From assembly GCA_003439945.1 (NCBI GenBank), contig QVRM01002287.1, forward strand, positions 1 through 64,000: a stretch of DNA of 64,000 nt, written 5' to 3'. The notes under the pieces are model-generated. The model saw nothing but the letters and a program-made list of their open reading frames with translations. It did no database searches and had not been told where the DNA came from. The stretch is from Dermanyssus gallinae (Eukaryota; Arthropoda; Arachnida; Mesostigmata; Dermanyssidae). The position numbers and the translations under genes were made by a program. Numbering within the stretch: position 1 is the stretch's first letter; each line of letters opens with the position of its first letter. Below are positions 1 to 12,573 of this stretch, piece by piece.

Positions 1-2
1 TA

Positions 3-2101
3 TTTGTGTCTCTTTGCACGCCTTGCACTGATACTGATATTATTGATTTAGTTTTAACCTCAGACCCGTCCATCATTGAAGATATACGAGTATTTCAGTC
101 GCCAATTCCATCCGACCACAATGCCATTTCGTTTTCTATTTTATTTGATGCTAATTATCCTACGGTAGACGAGGGAGGTTATAATTTCTGGAAGGGGGAC
201 TATGAAATAATCCGCTGTAGGCTTGCTTGTATAAACTGAGGAACTTGTTTTTAAATTGCGATACCGTTGACTCGATGTATGATAGCTTTGTATACCAGAT
301 ACATTCACTAATTGAAGAGTTTGTACCTAAACGAAATGGAAAGTCAAAAAATAATGCAAATTTACGTAAATATGTCACCAATCTAGAACGGTTGATTGAC
401 CAGGAGCCAAATGTGCAGTATGAAAAAAAGTTAAGGAAGGCGACTAGAAGACTTCGTATAATGGAAGAAGCCAGTCTTGATTTTAAAAACACAAAGTCGT
501 TTTTTAGATATGCAAATAAGCGATTAAAAGGAAAAGAAAACATTGCGGCTTTAAATATAGATCAGACGGTCCTCGTAGACGACGCTTCTAAAGCAAATGC
601 ATTTAAGGACTTCTTCTCGTCGGTTTATGTTGCCCAAGGGAGTTCAGTTCCCGAAGGTGTTTCCAACGACGTGGTCTCGAAAGATAGTTGTCCATACTTG
701 GAAATATCAGAATATAATATTCTTTCTAAAATCAAACAACTACCCACTAAATGCAGCTTTACTCCTGATTTAATCCCACCCATATTTTATAAAAATGTAG
801 CGTCTGCGATAACTGAACCCCTTTTCTTGATATTTAGTAGGTCTTATGAGGATGGCATTGTGCCAAAACATTTTCGGCAATCAGTCGTAACCCCTGTACA
901 TAAGAAGGGTCTAAGGTCAAATGTAGATAATTACAGACCTGTAGCTCAATCATCTATCGCATGTATCATCTTTGAAAAACTGCTAGTGGACCACATTTTT
1001 AATTTTTTTCAATCTAAATGCTTGCTGGATGAGAATCAACATGGTTTTACTAAAGGCAAATCCACGGCAACTCAACTCGTCGAAATGACTCAAGATTGGG
1101 CTGTTATGATAAACAATAGGCTGGCCTTTGATTGTATATATTTTGATTTCTCGAAGGCATTTGATAGAGTAAACCATGTAAAACTTGTACAAAAGCTTAG
1201 GTACTTGGATGTAGATACTCGCTCTATATCATGGATTGCTAGTTATCTTACCCGTAGAGAGTTCTGCGTTCGCGTAAACAATAGCTTTAGTGAGTCGGGC
1301 ACGTGCCCCTCAGGTGTTCCTCAGGGATCAAGCCTCGGGCCACTTTTATTTTGCACATTTGTTTTAGATCTTAGAAACGTTATTCCTGAGTCGATAACTT
1401 ATAAGCTTTATGCTGATGATTTGAAACTATACGGACCTTCCAACACCGCTAGCGAAAGGCAAGTACTACAGAGTACGATTGAAGCGGTTTCTAAGTGGTG
1501 TGTGGATAATGAAATGCTTATATCAGTGCCGAAATGTGCTGTATTGTGTTTAAAAGAAGCCCATAACTACACGCTACATGGGGAGGCTATCCCTATTTTA
1601 AATTGTATTAGGGACCTAGGGGTTGCGGTGACACCGCAACTGGATTTTAGCACCCATATTACACAAGTAATCCGATCAGCTAATCTTATATCTAATACTA
1701 TATTTCGTTGTTTCATAATTAATGATTACAATTTTTACATGAGGCTTTATAATAGTTTGGTTGTACCTAAGTTTCTCTATTGCTGTGAGGTTTGGCGGCC
1801 TTACTTAGATAAACACATTGAAGCAATGGAAAGTGTACAGAGGAGATTCCTTCGTCGTGTTTCGTTAAGGTGTAACGTTGCCCGAAATTCTATTGTGATA
1901 AGCCCTATTCGGGAACTTCAGTCCAGAGCGGATTATCGCATGTTCAATCGTATTATAAACTCATCAAATAAGTCAAATTATTTTAGCATTCGGTTGAACA
2001 ATCTTAGAAGCGGTAACACCATCTCGTCGAAACAAATTGCCAAAACAGATCGTGTAAATAACATGTTTTCGTGGCGGATGGCGAGGGCAATGAGAACTTA
2101 A
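3..2101 (+). pseudogene. LINE ORF2: endonuclease C-terminus plus reverse transcriptase, one frameshift
   Basis: This is the replication protein of the LINE: the endonuclease nicks target DNA and the reverse transcriptase copies the element RNA at the nick. The first frame (3-239) shows the end of the AP endonuclease, including IDLVLTSDP and the catalytic SDH at 111-119. The second frame (open from 221 to the stop at 2099-2101) holds the reverse transcriptase. Counting residues from 227, these are QHGFTKGKST, motif A with FDFSKAFD (Asp about residue 307), motif B SGVPQGSSLGP (about 362-372) and the catalytic YADD (395-398). The two frames meet at a TGA near 237-239. Losing one base there would explain both the stop and the shift, since a conserved Trp is expected at that point. 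The remaining 620 or so codons have no stop. The TTG at 227 is not a real start, because the protein begins upstream of the window. Confidence 0.9.
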
Positions 2102-2240
2102 AGCACTAACAGTGCAAATGTCGCCACACAAGTAAACTGACTATTGTATGTATCTAGGTAACGGTTTCTAAAATGTAAATATTGTCCCCCCTTTGACTAA
2201 ATAAAGGTGCATTTGATTTGATTTTGATTTGATTTGATAC
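2102..2240 (+). other. LINE 3' UTR, poly(A) signal and tandem tail
   Basis: After the stop codon there are about 100 bases of non-coding DNA, an AATAAA signal at 2200-2205, and then a tail of TTTGA/TTTTGA repeats from about 2211 to 2237. A short repeated tail instead of poly(A) is usual in several LINE clades and is probably what the reverse transcriptase recognises. The tail marks the 3' end of the insertion. Confidence 0.75.
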
Positions 2241-3103
2241 GTTGATGTTGTTTACTACCGCCGCGCCAAAACCATGTTAATTATTGTTCTGACAAGATTT
2301 CACTTTTTTCTGACACGAGCTAGGTACGCAAGCGATATTGCAGTTTTTTTATGGCATAACATTCGGGAGAGACGTGTGCACACATCATACGCTGTTGCCG
2401 AAATCAGGGAGATCACTACATTAAAGTATCTTTATTACTTTGAAGAAAATCGTTATTTATAATTATTTGGTGTCTATTTTATATGTGCCGGAAAAGCTGG
2501 AGCCTGTGAACGAAGCCAAGCATAAACCGGCCTGAGTGACACGGAATTACCACGTGAACAGTTACGACGAAAGCCTATTTAATATGCGTATAGTCACATT
2601 TCTAAAAAGCAAGTCGTCAGCGTCTAGCCGTTTGGCACTGTATCTACGGCTTAGTACATCCGTAAATATCGTCTATATAATATAAAACGTAAATAGTGTT
2701 CACCAAACAGTTCCACCGACTGTATATATTCCGTTCATTTTCTCCGAAAGTTGCACTTAGTGCGCGAACACGGCAGCCTTTTCTCCGGAAATGGAAGCCA
2801 TACCCACAACAGCCGCTGCATTTCCGCGTTAAACCTTCAAGGAGATACGCTGCAACAAGTACTCTTCGGCACGCGCATCCTTCGGTACTGCAGTTACCCT
2901 CTTTCCGAGCTTCTTAAGGAGCTTCACAGTCTCTTTACCCACTGACCCGAACGTGCTTGCGCCAGCTTACGCACGTCACGCGTTCTAGTATTATAACTCC
3001 CATTCCGAAACAAGACTTTTAAGAGATTATGTTTCATTGGAAAGATATTTATTCTACCGAGCTTTATAATTACATATGTTAATATTTAATTTTCTAGGGG
3101 AAG

Positions 3104-3106
<3 letters not shown>

Positions 3107-3135
<29 letters not shown>
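3107..3135. repeat. (TA)n microsatellite
   Basis: An uninterrupted TA dinucleotide run of about 14 units. Confidence 0.95.
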
Positions 3136-3137
<2 letters not shown>

Positions 3138-6100
3138 GTTTTTTAGTACGATGCAAGTGTATTGAGATGTAATATACAGCGGCACGCTAAAATTGTGTAA
3201 TATTCGGCTTTTTTACTTGAGATGCCATTCTGTGTCATTGCGTCAGACATTGAGAAGAGAGACAGAGAGACATTCTGTATCAAGAAATAGTTGCTTATTC
3301 GGCGGATAGCGCAACAGTAAATGCCAATTTAGATTTTTCTCCATAAAAACTGTTTAAATATATCATGACCCATGGTTCGATTCTTGGTATCTCATAACGA
3401 ATTTTTAGAGGACCACAACTGAAAAATCCAGTCTGAAAACTCTTTTAAGCCGATTCGTTCCACCTTATTGAATAAGAGTGCCTATGGCCTCTCCATACTC
3501 GTATCTCAGCGATGATTTGATCGCATTAGGGGTCAGTTCACGCGCCTCTTTTGAATAATTCTGGCCACCTTGAAAATCATTGGAAATAATACCCTTGGCA
3601 TGTAAATCAGTCCAGTGATCTAATGATGCCATAATTACTATGCGTTACAGATCGTGATTCAAGTTGGCGAGGAACTAGAAGGGGGCCGTGTTCTTGTTCG
3701 AACAGGAATTAACGACAGAGCGCTTCCTGTACCCCTTAAGTACCTGCAAGAGATCTAGAGAGAAATTTTATAGGACAAAGAACCAACCGTACATACTACA
3801 ACAGAAACCAACTACAAGAACGACAACAATAGGACAGCAGCAACAGTCGCAGCAACAACAATTGGAACAACACCTGCAGTAACAAAGTCGTTCCGAGGCG
3901 CTAACGCATATTCAAGCAAGATTTCTCCACAAACGTCATCGTTGAATGACTTCAAAGCTTTCTGTCGATGAATTGACGCGGGCCTTTGCTGGCTGCAACG
4001 GAATAACGGACGGCAAAATGAAAAGGGTCCCGAAAGACCGAAGAGAAAACGGCGGGGCAGACACCGTCTCAAGTACCTCTCCAGGATACGATCCATAACG
4101 ATAGCATCCATCGACCCGTTATCCCTCGAAAGATCGGCGAACTGGCTGAACAATTAATCGATGTCTGTTCGCACTGGTTTAACACCTTCGAAGTTCTGTT
4201 ACACGAACCGATTTGGTAATCGATAAACAGTGATATAGGGTTCCAATCAGTAGCCTATCTCGGCGGGTAGATCGATGAGGTTGTAACGGACTCGGCCAGA
4301 GCTATGTCGGCCACCGTATACCGACAGCGGTGCTCGATCAATCACATGGCTGAATAGCCAACCGTTTCGTTCACTGCCCGTTTGAGTCGAGTAAAACGAG
4401 AGAATCGAACGTAGTCAATGTAGCTGAAAGTAGGCTGAAACAGGCTGACAGTACAGTTGAAACGACACCCAATGCGACACTGCGACACTCGGGCTATTCA
4501 GCCAGCCCGATGTTATCGTATTCGTTTAAAACAATGTGTCATGTCTCTAATTCGTCAGGTTATTAAAATTGTCACATGTGTCAGCTGCTATATTAGTTTG
4601 GCGTGACTTCGTTAAGCCTCTATCGGAGCATATCACACACGATACACAGCTCGTTGACAAACCATGAACGTACTCGACCTGTCAGCCCAAGTCCGGGATC
4701 AACACAAGAAATCCGTCATGCCTAGCATCCGAATAGAATTTGTGGAGGTGCTGCAAAACGCTGAAACAGCAAAGTCAGGTCCGTGAAATGAACTCGTTAG
4801 GATCCGTAAAAAGGACCTTGTCAAAGAAATAAAAAAACAATGCTGGAAATACACATACACATAGATATATATGTATGTTTATATATAAGCTCATAGAATG
4901 TTGTGATCCCTGATACATGGCCGACAGTCAAACTATTGTATAACCTGACGGCTAAAGCACTCGACAACTTTTAAGCCCACCTCCCTACGATTAGGCAATA
5001 CCAGATATATCTCCACATTAGATGTTGACGTGCAATAAGTACTCGGAAAAATGGGCGCCTCTTGGCAAACATTCATTTTTTAAAAGTATATACATATGAC
5101 AAGGCTAATTAAAATGTAATTTTTAGGATATATAAATATATGTCCGAATGTGACAGACTGATGCTTTCAGTATCTATTTTGTTGTCACGAATTGGTGATC
5201 AACGTAGTGGCAGCAAACAGCTAGATGGGCTGGGGCGGTACATCATACAGATACGAATAGACATAGAGAAAACGCGAAGAGGCGGTGCTAAGATGATGCA
5301 TAGATGCAGTTACGAGATGCGTCTAAATCTATTTTGGGGGGCGTTTGAATTTGTAATTCCTGTCATTGGCTGATTGAAGGCATGCAGGTTCTGAGAAGTA
5401 CATGCATGCTTAACAAGAGACAACACAATGTATAATTATAGTTAGAGTGAGGTCGTCTCGTGGCATCGTATCGGCACGGAAAGGAGTGAAATATTGTTTT
5501 TTTATTCTATCTAGTCAATACTATTAATAGCAAATGCACGTATAGCTGCACTGTGCTAGGTTTGAATGTATCTGTTGTTGCTAGAAAGTAGGCTCTACGA
5601 TAAAGAAGTGTAGATCATTCAGAGGCCAGTGGGCATGTTGTTTTTTTTTTAGGCCAACGCCAGCAGGCGCCACTATGTCGACGTCTCCGAGCGTTTTGTT
5701 TCGAATCGGATGTATACTAACGGTTGTATCGAAGCATCCACGAGAGCAGGGCTGGCTTTTTGCGCCCACATCCTCTATTCGATGACCCTTCTACCACGCA
5801 GTTCTGAGAACCGTGGGACAGTTGCATTTAGTGCGCGAAGATAAGAACGGATCGGATTCAGTTCGAGGAGGATCGCGCCGTTGGTGGTGCTACCAAACGG
5901 CAAAATTGCGTCTCCTAAACGGCGATAGCTTCTAGATGGGACGGATCAACGAGGAAACGACTCACTTCGAGCGCTGTCAATACATGCCGAACCAAGAGAG
6001 TCTCAGTAACACGAGCGTAACGTCGGCTGTCGGAGCGTGCAAACTGGTTAGATCTACCGGCCTCTGGAGGCTCTGCTTTCCCATCGTGTGCCGGAGCGGT

Positions 6101-6574
6101 GTCAGACAAAGTCGACACGTATTTTGCGTTTCAGTAGAAGCACATCAGCATAAGATTTTCAACTGCTCTAGCTAGGACGAACATAAAGGAATCTGAATGG
6201 AGGCTTTTCCTTGCTCCCACCTCAAGCACTGGCCCCCTCGGATCCAACATCGATACAGCAATCTAGTAGACATGCACCTAAGACTAAGCACTGTTCGTGA
6301 ACGAATTCGCGTGCTCACAGCTCGGTTTACGCATTACAGGCCAATAATCTTCTCGCGCAAATCGTCGAGGTCTCTATCGACATGAAGGCTACGAATGAAT
6401 GCCGACGAAAGACTCCTCACTACGACAAGACGAGATGGTTACACACACCAGTAGTATAGTAGAGTGACCAGCTCCGAACCTGAGACGGTAACACCTTTAT
6501 AGTCATAGTAATAATAATTATTATATTATTATTTATTGCATGGTAAATAATGTTACAGTTGTGAGGTCTAAACG

Positions 6575-6615
6575 TATTGTTATTGTTATTATTATTGTTA
6601 TTATTATTATTATTT
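6575..6615. repeat. (ATT)n/(GTT)n trinucleotide repeat
   Basis: Imperfect run of TTA/TTG triplets. Confidence 0.85.
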
Positions 6616-8640
6616 CATTGCCCGTTCGTTTGTCGCCATCCCGCTGTTTTCTTGCCTAGCAACTTCCGGTGGATACCGCAAACGACGAGAGAGAGAGCTA
6701 TGACACCAACCTGGCCGATGCCACAAGCAGTTTAAGTGTGCGAGAATGCTCGATCGCAATACGGTCGCCTCTAAAGGCCCTACCTACCAGCTGCCGCCCC
6801 GACACAGCTGTCGTCCACGAAACGCTCATCCTAATCGCTCTATCACACACGTGTCGTTAATGTGACGAAGCATAAGAAACAAAACAAACAGGGAACACGT
6901 CACAGTAATAACAATGGAACCCATTCGCCGGCCCGGGTCAACCCATGGTGATGAAGGTGGTCATGCTGATAATCCCTGTAGCAACGTAAGGCAGCAGCGT
7001 CGTCGTCGTTTACAGCCCATGCATAGATGTTGGATTCTGCATTTTCCCGGTGGGAAGTCGAAGAAGAAAAAAGGAACAGGAAGAAGAAGAAGACGATGGT
7101 CCGAGACTTTCGCAAGCCGTGACATTCCTTTAGCTAGGGCGGACATCGGGGAAGGAGGATACGTGGACAAGAGGCAACATAGAATAAAAGAGCACTCTAC
7201 TTAGCAGAAGCACCAGTTGCAACATCAACGCCTTGTCGGCTGCTTAGCTGACGCCACTACTCCATCCTCAATAGCCAACCACGTATGATGATGATGTTAT
7301 TGCATGTCGTCGCCGTAGTCGCCGTATTGCTTTGCTAGTATTTCTCACCCCCCCCCCCCCCTGCACACGAGTATCGAACCTTGATCCCTGTTCCTTCTTC
7401 TCCACTTCCACCAGCAACACAACCATCACAAGTCCAGAAACGAACTTCACATCAACAGCACCAACAATAATAATAATAATGGCAACCATATGAACATATA
7501 CCGTACAAGTCTGTTGTTTAGTCGTTGATCGATGTTATTTATAGTCAGAGGCAGACAGAAGTCGGTCATCATGTCATCGACATGAAACAACCAGTAAATG
7601 GATAGGTGCGACCGAATGCGTTCGGCGCATGTCTAGGTACCTCCGAGAGATGTCACCTTATGTGTACAAATGCTCACCTCAGAGAAAAGGCAACATAAAC
7701 ATTGATAACATTATGATACTATTAGTAGTAAGTATAATGATGATGATAATAATAATAACACGAATCAACAACAACCTCAGCAACAACCACCACTACAACG
7801 TGAGGCGAAATTGCATTCAAATATTGAAAGCGTGTCGTCGATTAGGGAAGTGACAATTGTTGCTTTAACAAAGTTTCGTTAAGGACATCGCTGGTCAACG
7901 TTCTTAGCAGTGGCCACCAATCGTATACAATACGTGCCTAACATGATGAACAAGACGAAAAAGAAGAATTGAAGAATTCGTGAAGGATGATGTAACTCTT
8001 CTACGGAAGCGTGGTTTTTCTATTATCCAGCTAGCAGGTGCCGACTCATTGCCAGTATAGAACGATCCGTGCACAGTAATTACTGCATGGAGACGCTGGT
8101 AACTTGATTTGACTTCAACTAATGCATTCGGCGTTAAGAGACCAAAAGAGTGAGATACTTTCGTATATGTATTGATACGTCTCGATCGATGAAGGTAACA
8201 AACTGCCCCGCTGGCTGGTTTAATTGCTTAGATAAATACGCCGCGATCCTGGGCTGTGATGCCTAGTTAATACGGAGGCGGGTTGAACAGTGACTAAGAT
8301 AGAGATTCAAACACAAATCATATGAAAGCAGCACGTCATGTCCGCTAGCTTATCCTTCTAAGCTTCCGCAAGAAGCTTCGGACTTGTCGCTTGATTAATG
8401 ACCTTCACTACTCATCAGCAGGCAGTCTTGGTGACGGCCTTAGCTCGTGTGAGGCCCCTGTTGACGATCGACCGGTGGCCTTCGATCAGAGCCTAATAAT
8501 AATAGAAAGATATCAGAAATGCAGCACTGTATGTAAGCTGCCAAAGATCCCAGCGAGAGTCGTTGAAAAAACTCATACTTAATTTTCGTACGTCATTGTT
8601 GCAAACGTAGAGCACTCAACAGATGAGTCTAGACACACAA

Positions 8641-8644
<4 letters not shown>

Positions 8645-8694
<50 letters not shown>
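8645..8694. repeat. (TA)n microsatellite, about 50 bp
   Basis: Uninterrupted TA run of about 25 units. Confidence 0.97.
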
Positions 8695-8697
<3 letters not shown>

Positions 8698-9154
8698 GAT
8701 ATTTAATGCGCTAAATTTAGAATAATTAGTGGATGAATGTTCATAGATATTAACGTGGATAGACTAATAACAGTATTGGCTGCCTTAAACGGTATATCAT
8801 CCATTTCGATGTGCGTCCATAGGCCACGTTTGCCACGATCTTTATATATATATATATATATATTTATATATTGAGTATCTCGGCTAGGCAGCGTGGCGTA
8901 CGCATACCATATCTATACGTCGTCGAGTGTGCATTGAACGGCCACAACGAGGACAATGGCGCCGTCCCGTCCTCGTCGGACGACGACGACAACAACAGCA
9001 GCAACAACAACAAAAATAAAGATAGAGCGGAGCAACGCAGACCACATTATCATGTGCCCTGGTATGCGATTTCATTCAGGGCATACCTGTTCATGTTTTT
9101 CACAATGTCGCCCCCGGCCGAAACATATATCTGATACTTGAGAAATACTGCATG

Positions 9155-9199
<45 letters not shown>

Positions 9200-12100
9200 G
9201 AAAGAACGTATATTTTCTACACACCGATGAGGTGTTCGTCGGTTGGGGCTCCACCGGGCGAGGGAAGAAGCGATACACGAATGAGTACGAATATATGTAA
9301 CAGTTGTAGACAAAAGACTTCAACCACAGCAGCAGCAGCAGCAGAGCCACCACTTCTACCACCACCACCACCACTTCTACCACCATTACTTCTACCACCA
9401 GCAGCAGCAATGACAACAACCAACCCAAGTCGTAGCAAAGAAGAACACTCGCGACACACACGACAAGCATTCAGCAGATAGCAGGCGTGTTAGCCGTAAC
9501 GAAATGGACGGAGAGTGATGGAGAACGTGTGGTGAACGATGTCTCGACGACAAATCTCGATAAACAGGTTCTCCCTTTTCCCGCTTTTCGTGTCTTGGTT
9601 TCTCTCTTTCTCTCTTCCCGTCTCTTGTTCTCGCTGTCTGTGTCAGAAAGTAGTTGCAATCGTTGCAGAGATCATCAGAGGCCAAGTACAGCAGACGGCG
9701 GAGAGAAGCAACAGTAGCACACAGAGCCGGCACACAGTTTCTTCCAAGCCAAAATTTGTAACACCATTAGCGCCACCTCCTTGCGTACTACTCTCGTACT
9801 TAGTTACCGCCAATTACCGCCAATCATCGTGAAACTTGTCGTAGAGAATGTTGTGTTTCAAATCAGCATTAATTCGGTTCGTTTGCCCCTTTTTGAAGAC
9901 AAAGAGGTGCTGAATGAATGAATCATTGCGTCAACATCATCGAACTGGCTACAGTCGAAACGCATGACACGGATACACAACCTGTGCCTACCCAAATGAA
10001 ACACACAACGTCGTGCAGCCAGTTCGCAACTGTGGTTGTGCTACTACGTCTTCGACACAATAGCATCTATCTCTATTATGAATCAATTGGAGCCAAATCC
10101 ATCGTGAACCCCTACTCGAAAGATCACCGACCTATTCGAGTCGACGATTTCGAGCGGGGTTACCGACGGAACCCGACGAACAAAAAATCATTGCCGATTA
10201 AGAGTAAATGGGATTCGACTGAGCCCACGGTGGTCTCTGGCCGGAGAGCGCACTAGAAAGGGCTAAAGAGAAACAGAACATATGACGACAACTTTAGCTA
10301 TATATATATATATACATATCTTAGGGTAATTGTTATAGAGGAAAATGCACTGTGAACTCTTACTCGAAATAAATACCTGTTGTAGAACAGCAAACGTGTT
10401 TTATTTGTTTGCGCGATGCGGCTGAACTGCTGTGAGACGCCATTCGACCTGGGATTTCCTGAGCTAATAATCATCATATTATTTAATATAAACGATTTGT
10501 TCGTCCAAAGTATTAACAAATATACAATACGTAAATATTACATTAGGGTAGTATAAAGCGCATCGGAACCCGTAAAGGAGTACCCCATATAAGGGAAGTG
10601 AATCGTCATGGCTTGTAACTGTTGACACAATTAAATGTAAGACGCCAGGCAAAACGTACTTTCCTGAGCATAGACAAATGTAGACGATGTGCGCAGCCGT
10701 TAACGAAAGTCATCACTACTCTTCCTACACTTCCGGTCTTTCCAGCATCAATGCTGCATAGGACAGATCGCTCGGTGCTAGGAGGCGTTCGGCTACTCTA
10801 GCGCGTGCTTTTAGGTTTGCTCTTCTACCAGTATTATCTTTCCCTGAAGAGATAAATAGGCCAAACAAATGGGATTAGACCTCGCCCGAGGTCGCGCTGG
10901 GCACCTCATACCAACATTTTAGCAATCGTCCGAATAAAGTATCTTTTCCTTTTCTAAAGGCTAGGTTCTTCGACAACGCACCAATGAGAACGGAGAGCTC
11001 CGAGCAATTTCGTCTCTTAGACAGCAGGTAAGACAGACGGTAAACCCGGAAAATGCACTGAACTGTGATACTCAGCAATAATTTTGAAATATTATGCAAA
11101 CGACAGTAGGCCGAGCTACTGATGCCACGAAAGGTGGCGCGGATAGTTGTCAACGAGGAATTATGCTTGCCTGTGTGTAAGCATTGTAAAACTAGGATTG
11201 TAATGTGCCGAAATAACGTATAGATCTAGATCATCCGTTCACGTAATGGCCGCGAGGTAGAAAGCGGCTTGCCACGATTACTGAACGGCGGTTAAAGCAT
11301 CTATTTACAATACAACCACAACGTGAGCCATGGAATTGACGTGTTTTTTAATCTCATTGTCAGAAGATGATGTAGAGCAAGCATTTATGACTACTGACGA
11401 CTTCACATTCCTTGGCCATCGATAAAAAAAAATCGACTCCTAGCTGAGGCAGGAAAGGCCAATACCTGAATATTATTTACTTAAACTGCTGCCTCTTGAA
11501 GGACACCATTGAGGCAGCCTTACTCATGATTGAGCAAACGCTAACAGCGTCCAGCCGTTCCTCTATAGTTTAATCTAGGCATGATACGCCCCCTAGGTAC
11601 TATGATCCGTCATGCCATCTGTTGTTCACGCGGAAGGACCTAAGGCACTGTTTAATCCAGCCGATCTTATCCAAGCTATCTTTTTCTTAAACATGAGACT
11701 CTTAAACAAACGCATCATTCCCAAATCAGCCAGTCCAACAGTTGCTAAAGGTCTCACACGGGCCCTCTAATCGGTTGCTTCTAGTAAAACCTGTCAATCC
11801 GGGCTCTCATTGATGGCGTTCGCTTTTGTGGCCTCCTAAGTGCCGCGAATACAATCGCGCTTCTCCGTCGGTCCGAATTCGCGAAAATTGTATTGTGTCT
11901 TCCGAGAGGGTGAAACCTTTGGTCTACTTTCAAGCCCATCGACGCCTAGGGCTAACTCCCGCACCTTCCAAGCCACATTTGGGTCGGGCTCTGCGTGCCG
12001 CGTCCTGACCAAAGTCACTGAAAGGAACGTTTTCAAACCGACTAGACTTTATGCTCGACAGATTCCTTCGAAGTGATCCGCCGCATTCCTACGATCAGCC

Positions 12101-12570
12101 AATCTCGACAGATGTCTTGGGGTCACTCCTAAGCTAAATCATTAAATGTATCATGAACATTCTGGCTGCAGCAAATCGACATCGATACGATGTTCACAGT
12201 AGTAACATCATTCGTAGTACATACGACCTATGCCGCTTGTTTACCATGAACTCATTACCAACCATGACTGACACCGTAATCTTCTAGACCACATCACCAT
12301 ATATATATATATATATATACATTTTTTTTAAACCTAAATCTTTGAATATTTAAAGAAAATCGCTTCCATATGGCACATGCTACGCCAAAATCGAAGTTAC
12401 GACTTCTAGTGTCGGAGTCGCCGGTCATGTGTTTCAATCGGTTCCATTGTCATATATAATGGGATCGTCGTCTCCAGACGGCAAATTTAGTTGAATTTTG
12501 TAATTCCTCACTGAGCTTGAAAAATAATAATCCGCGTAAATTCGGAGGAGCCATTATTGATTACAAGTTG
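8695..12570. other. No supported gene; unique DNA with repeats
   Basis: No protein family is recognisable. The segment has (TA)n tracts at 8843-8870, 9157-9197, 10299-10314 and 12299-12319, and a CAG/CCA/CAA-rich block at 9320-9440 whose six-frame translations are repeat artefacts. One splice-like pair stands out: a pyrimidine-rich acceptor ending at 10959 and a CAG|GTAAGA donor at 11028. The 68 bases between them are open in one + frame, but nothing nearby supports them as an exon. A denser open region at 11700-12080 is open in several frames and resembles nothing I know. Confidence 0.45.
9157..9197. repeat. (TA)n microsatellite
   Basis: Uninterrupted TA run of about 20 units. It produces false Tyr-Ile open frames on both strands. 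Confidence 0.96.
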
Positions 12571-12573
12571 GAG

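Larger units (their letters stand above)
1..2240 (+). mobile_element. LINE (non-LTR retrotransposon), 5' end outside window
   Basis: The element enters from the left edge of the window and ends in a short tandem tail. It encodes, in order, the C-terminal part of an AP-type endonuclease and a full reverse transcriptase, followed by about 140 bases of 3' UTR with a poly(A) signal. The combination of AP endonuclease, YADD reverse transcriptase and a simple-repeat tail instead of poly(A) suggests the Jockey/CR1/I group. The exact clade cannot be settled by eye. Only one coding break is visible, so this copy is much younger than the LINE remains at 12.5-16 kb. Target site duplications cannot be checked because the 5' end is not in view. 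Confidence 0.93.
2241..8640. other. No supported gene; AT-rich unique DNA with microsatellites
   Basis: I find no recognisable protein domain, RNA gene or transposon in this stretch. Open frames up to 113 codons exist on both strands (for example 3812-4153, - strand, ending in a run of Val and Ala opposite a CAA/CAG repeat), but none has family motifs or splice support. Visible structure is limited to a (TA)n tract at 3107-3135, an (ATT)n tract at 6575-6615, a run of about fourteen C near 7350 and scattered CAA/GAA repeats from 6980 to 7490. Confidence 0.5.

Noticed and set aside
3812..4153. 113-codon - strand frame
   Set aside because: Partly non-repetitive, but no family, no splice sites and no codon pattern I could judge. 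Kept out of the annotation.
10960..11027. Exon-like segment between a good acceptor and a CAG|GTAAGA donor
   Set aside because: No neighbouring exon in phase and a larger - strand frame over the same bases. Isolated splice pairs of this quality are expected by chance.
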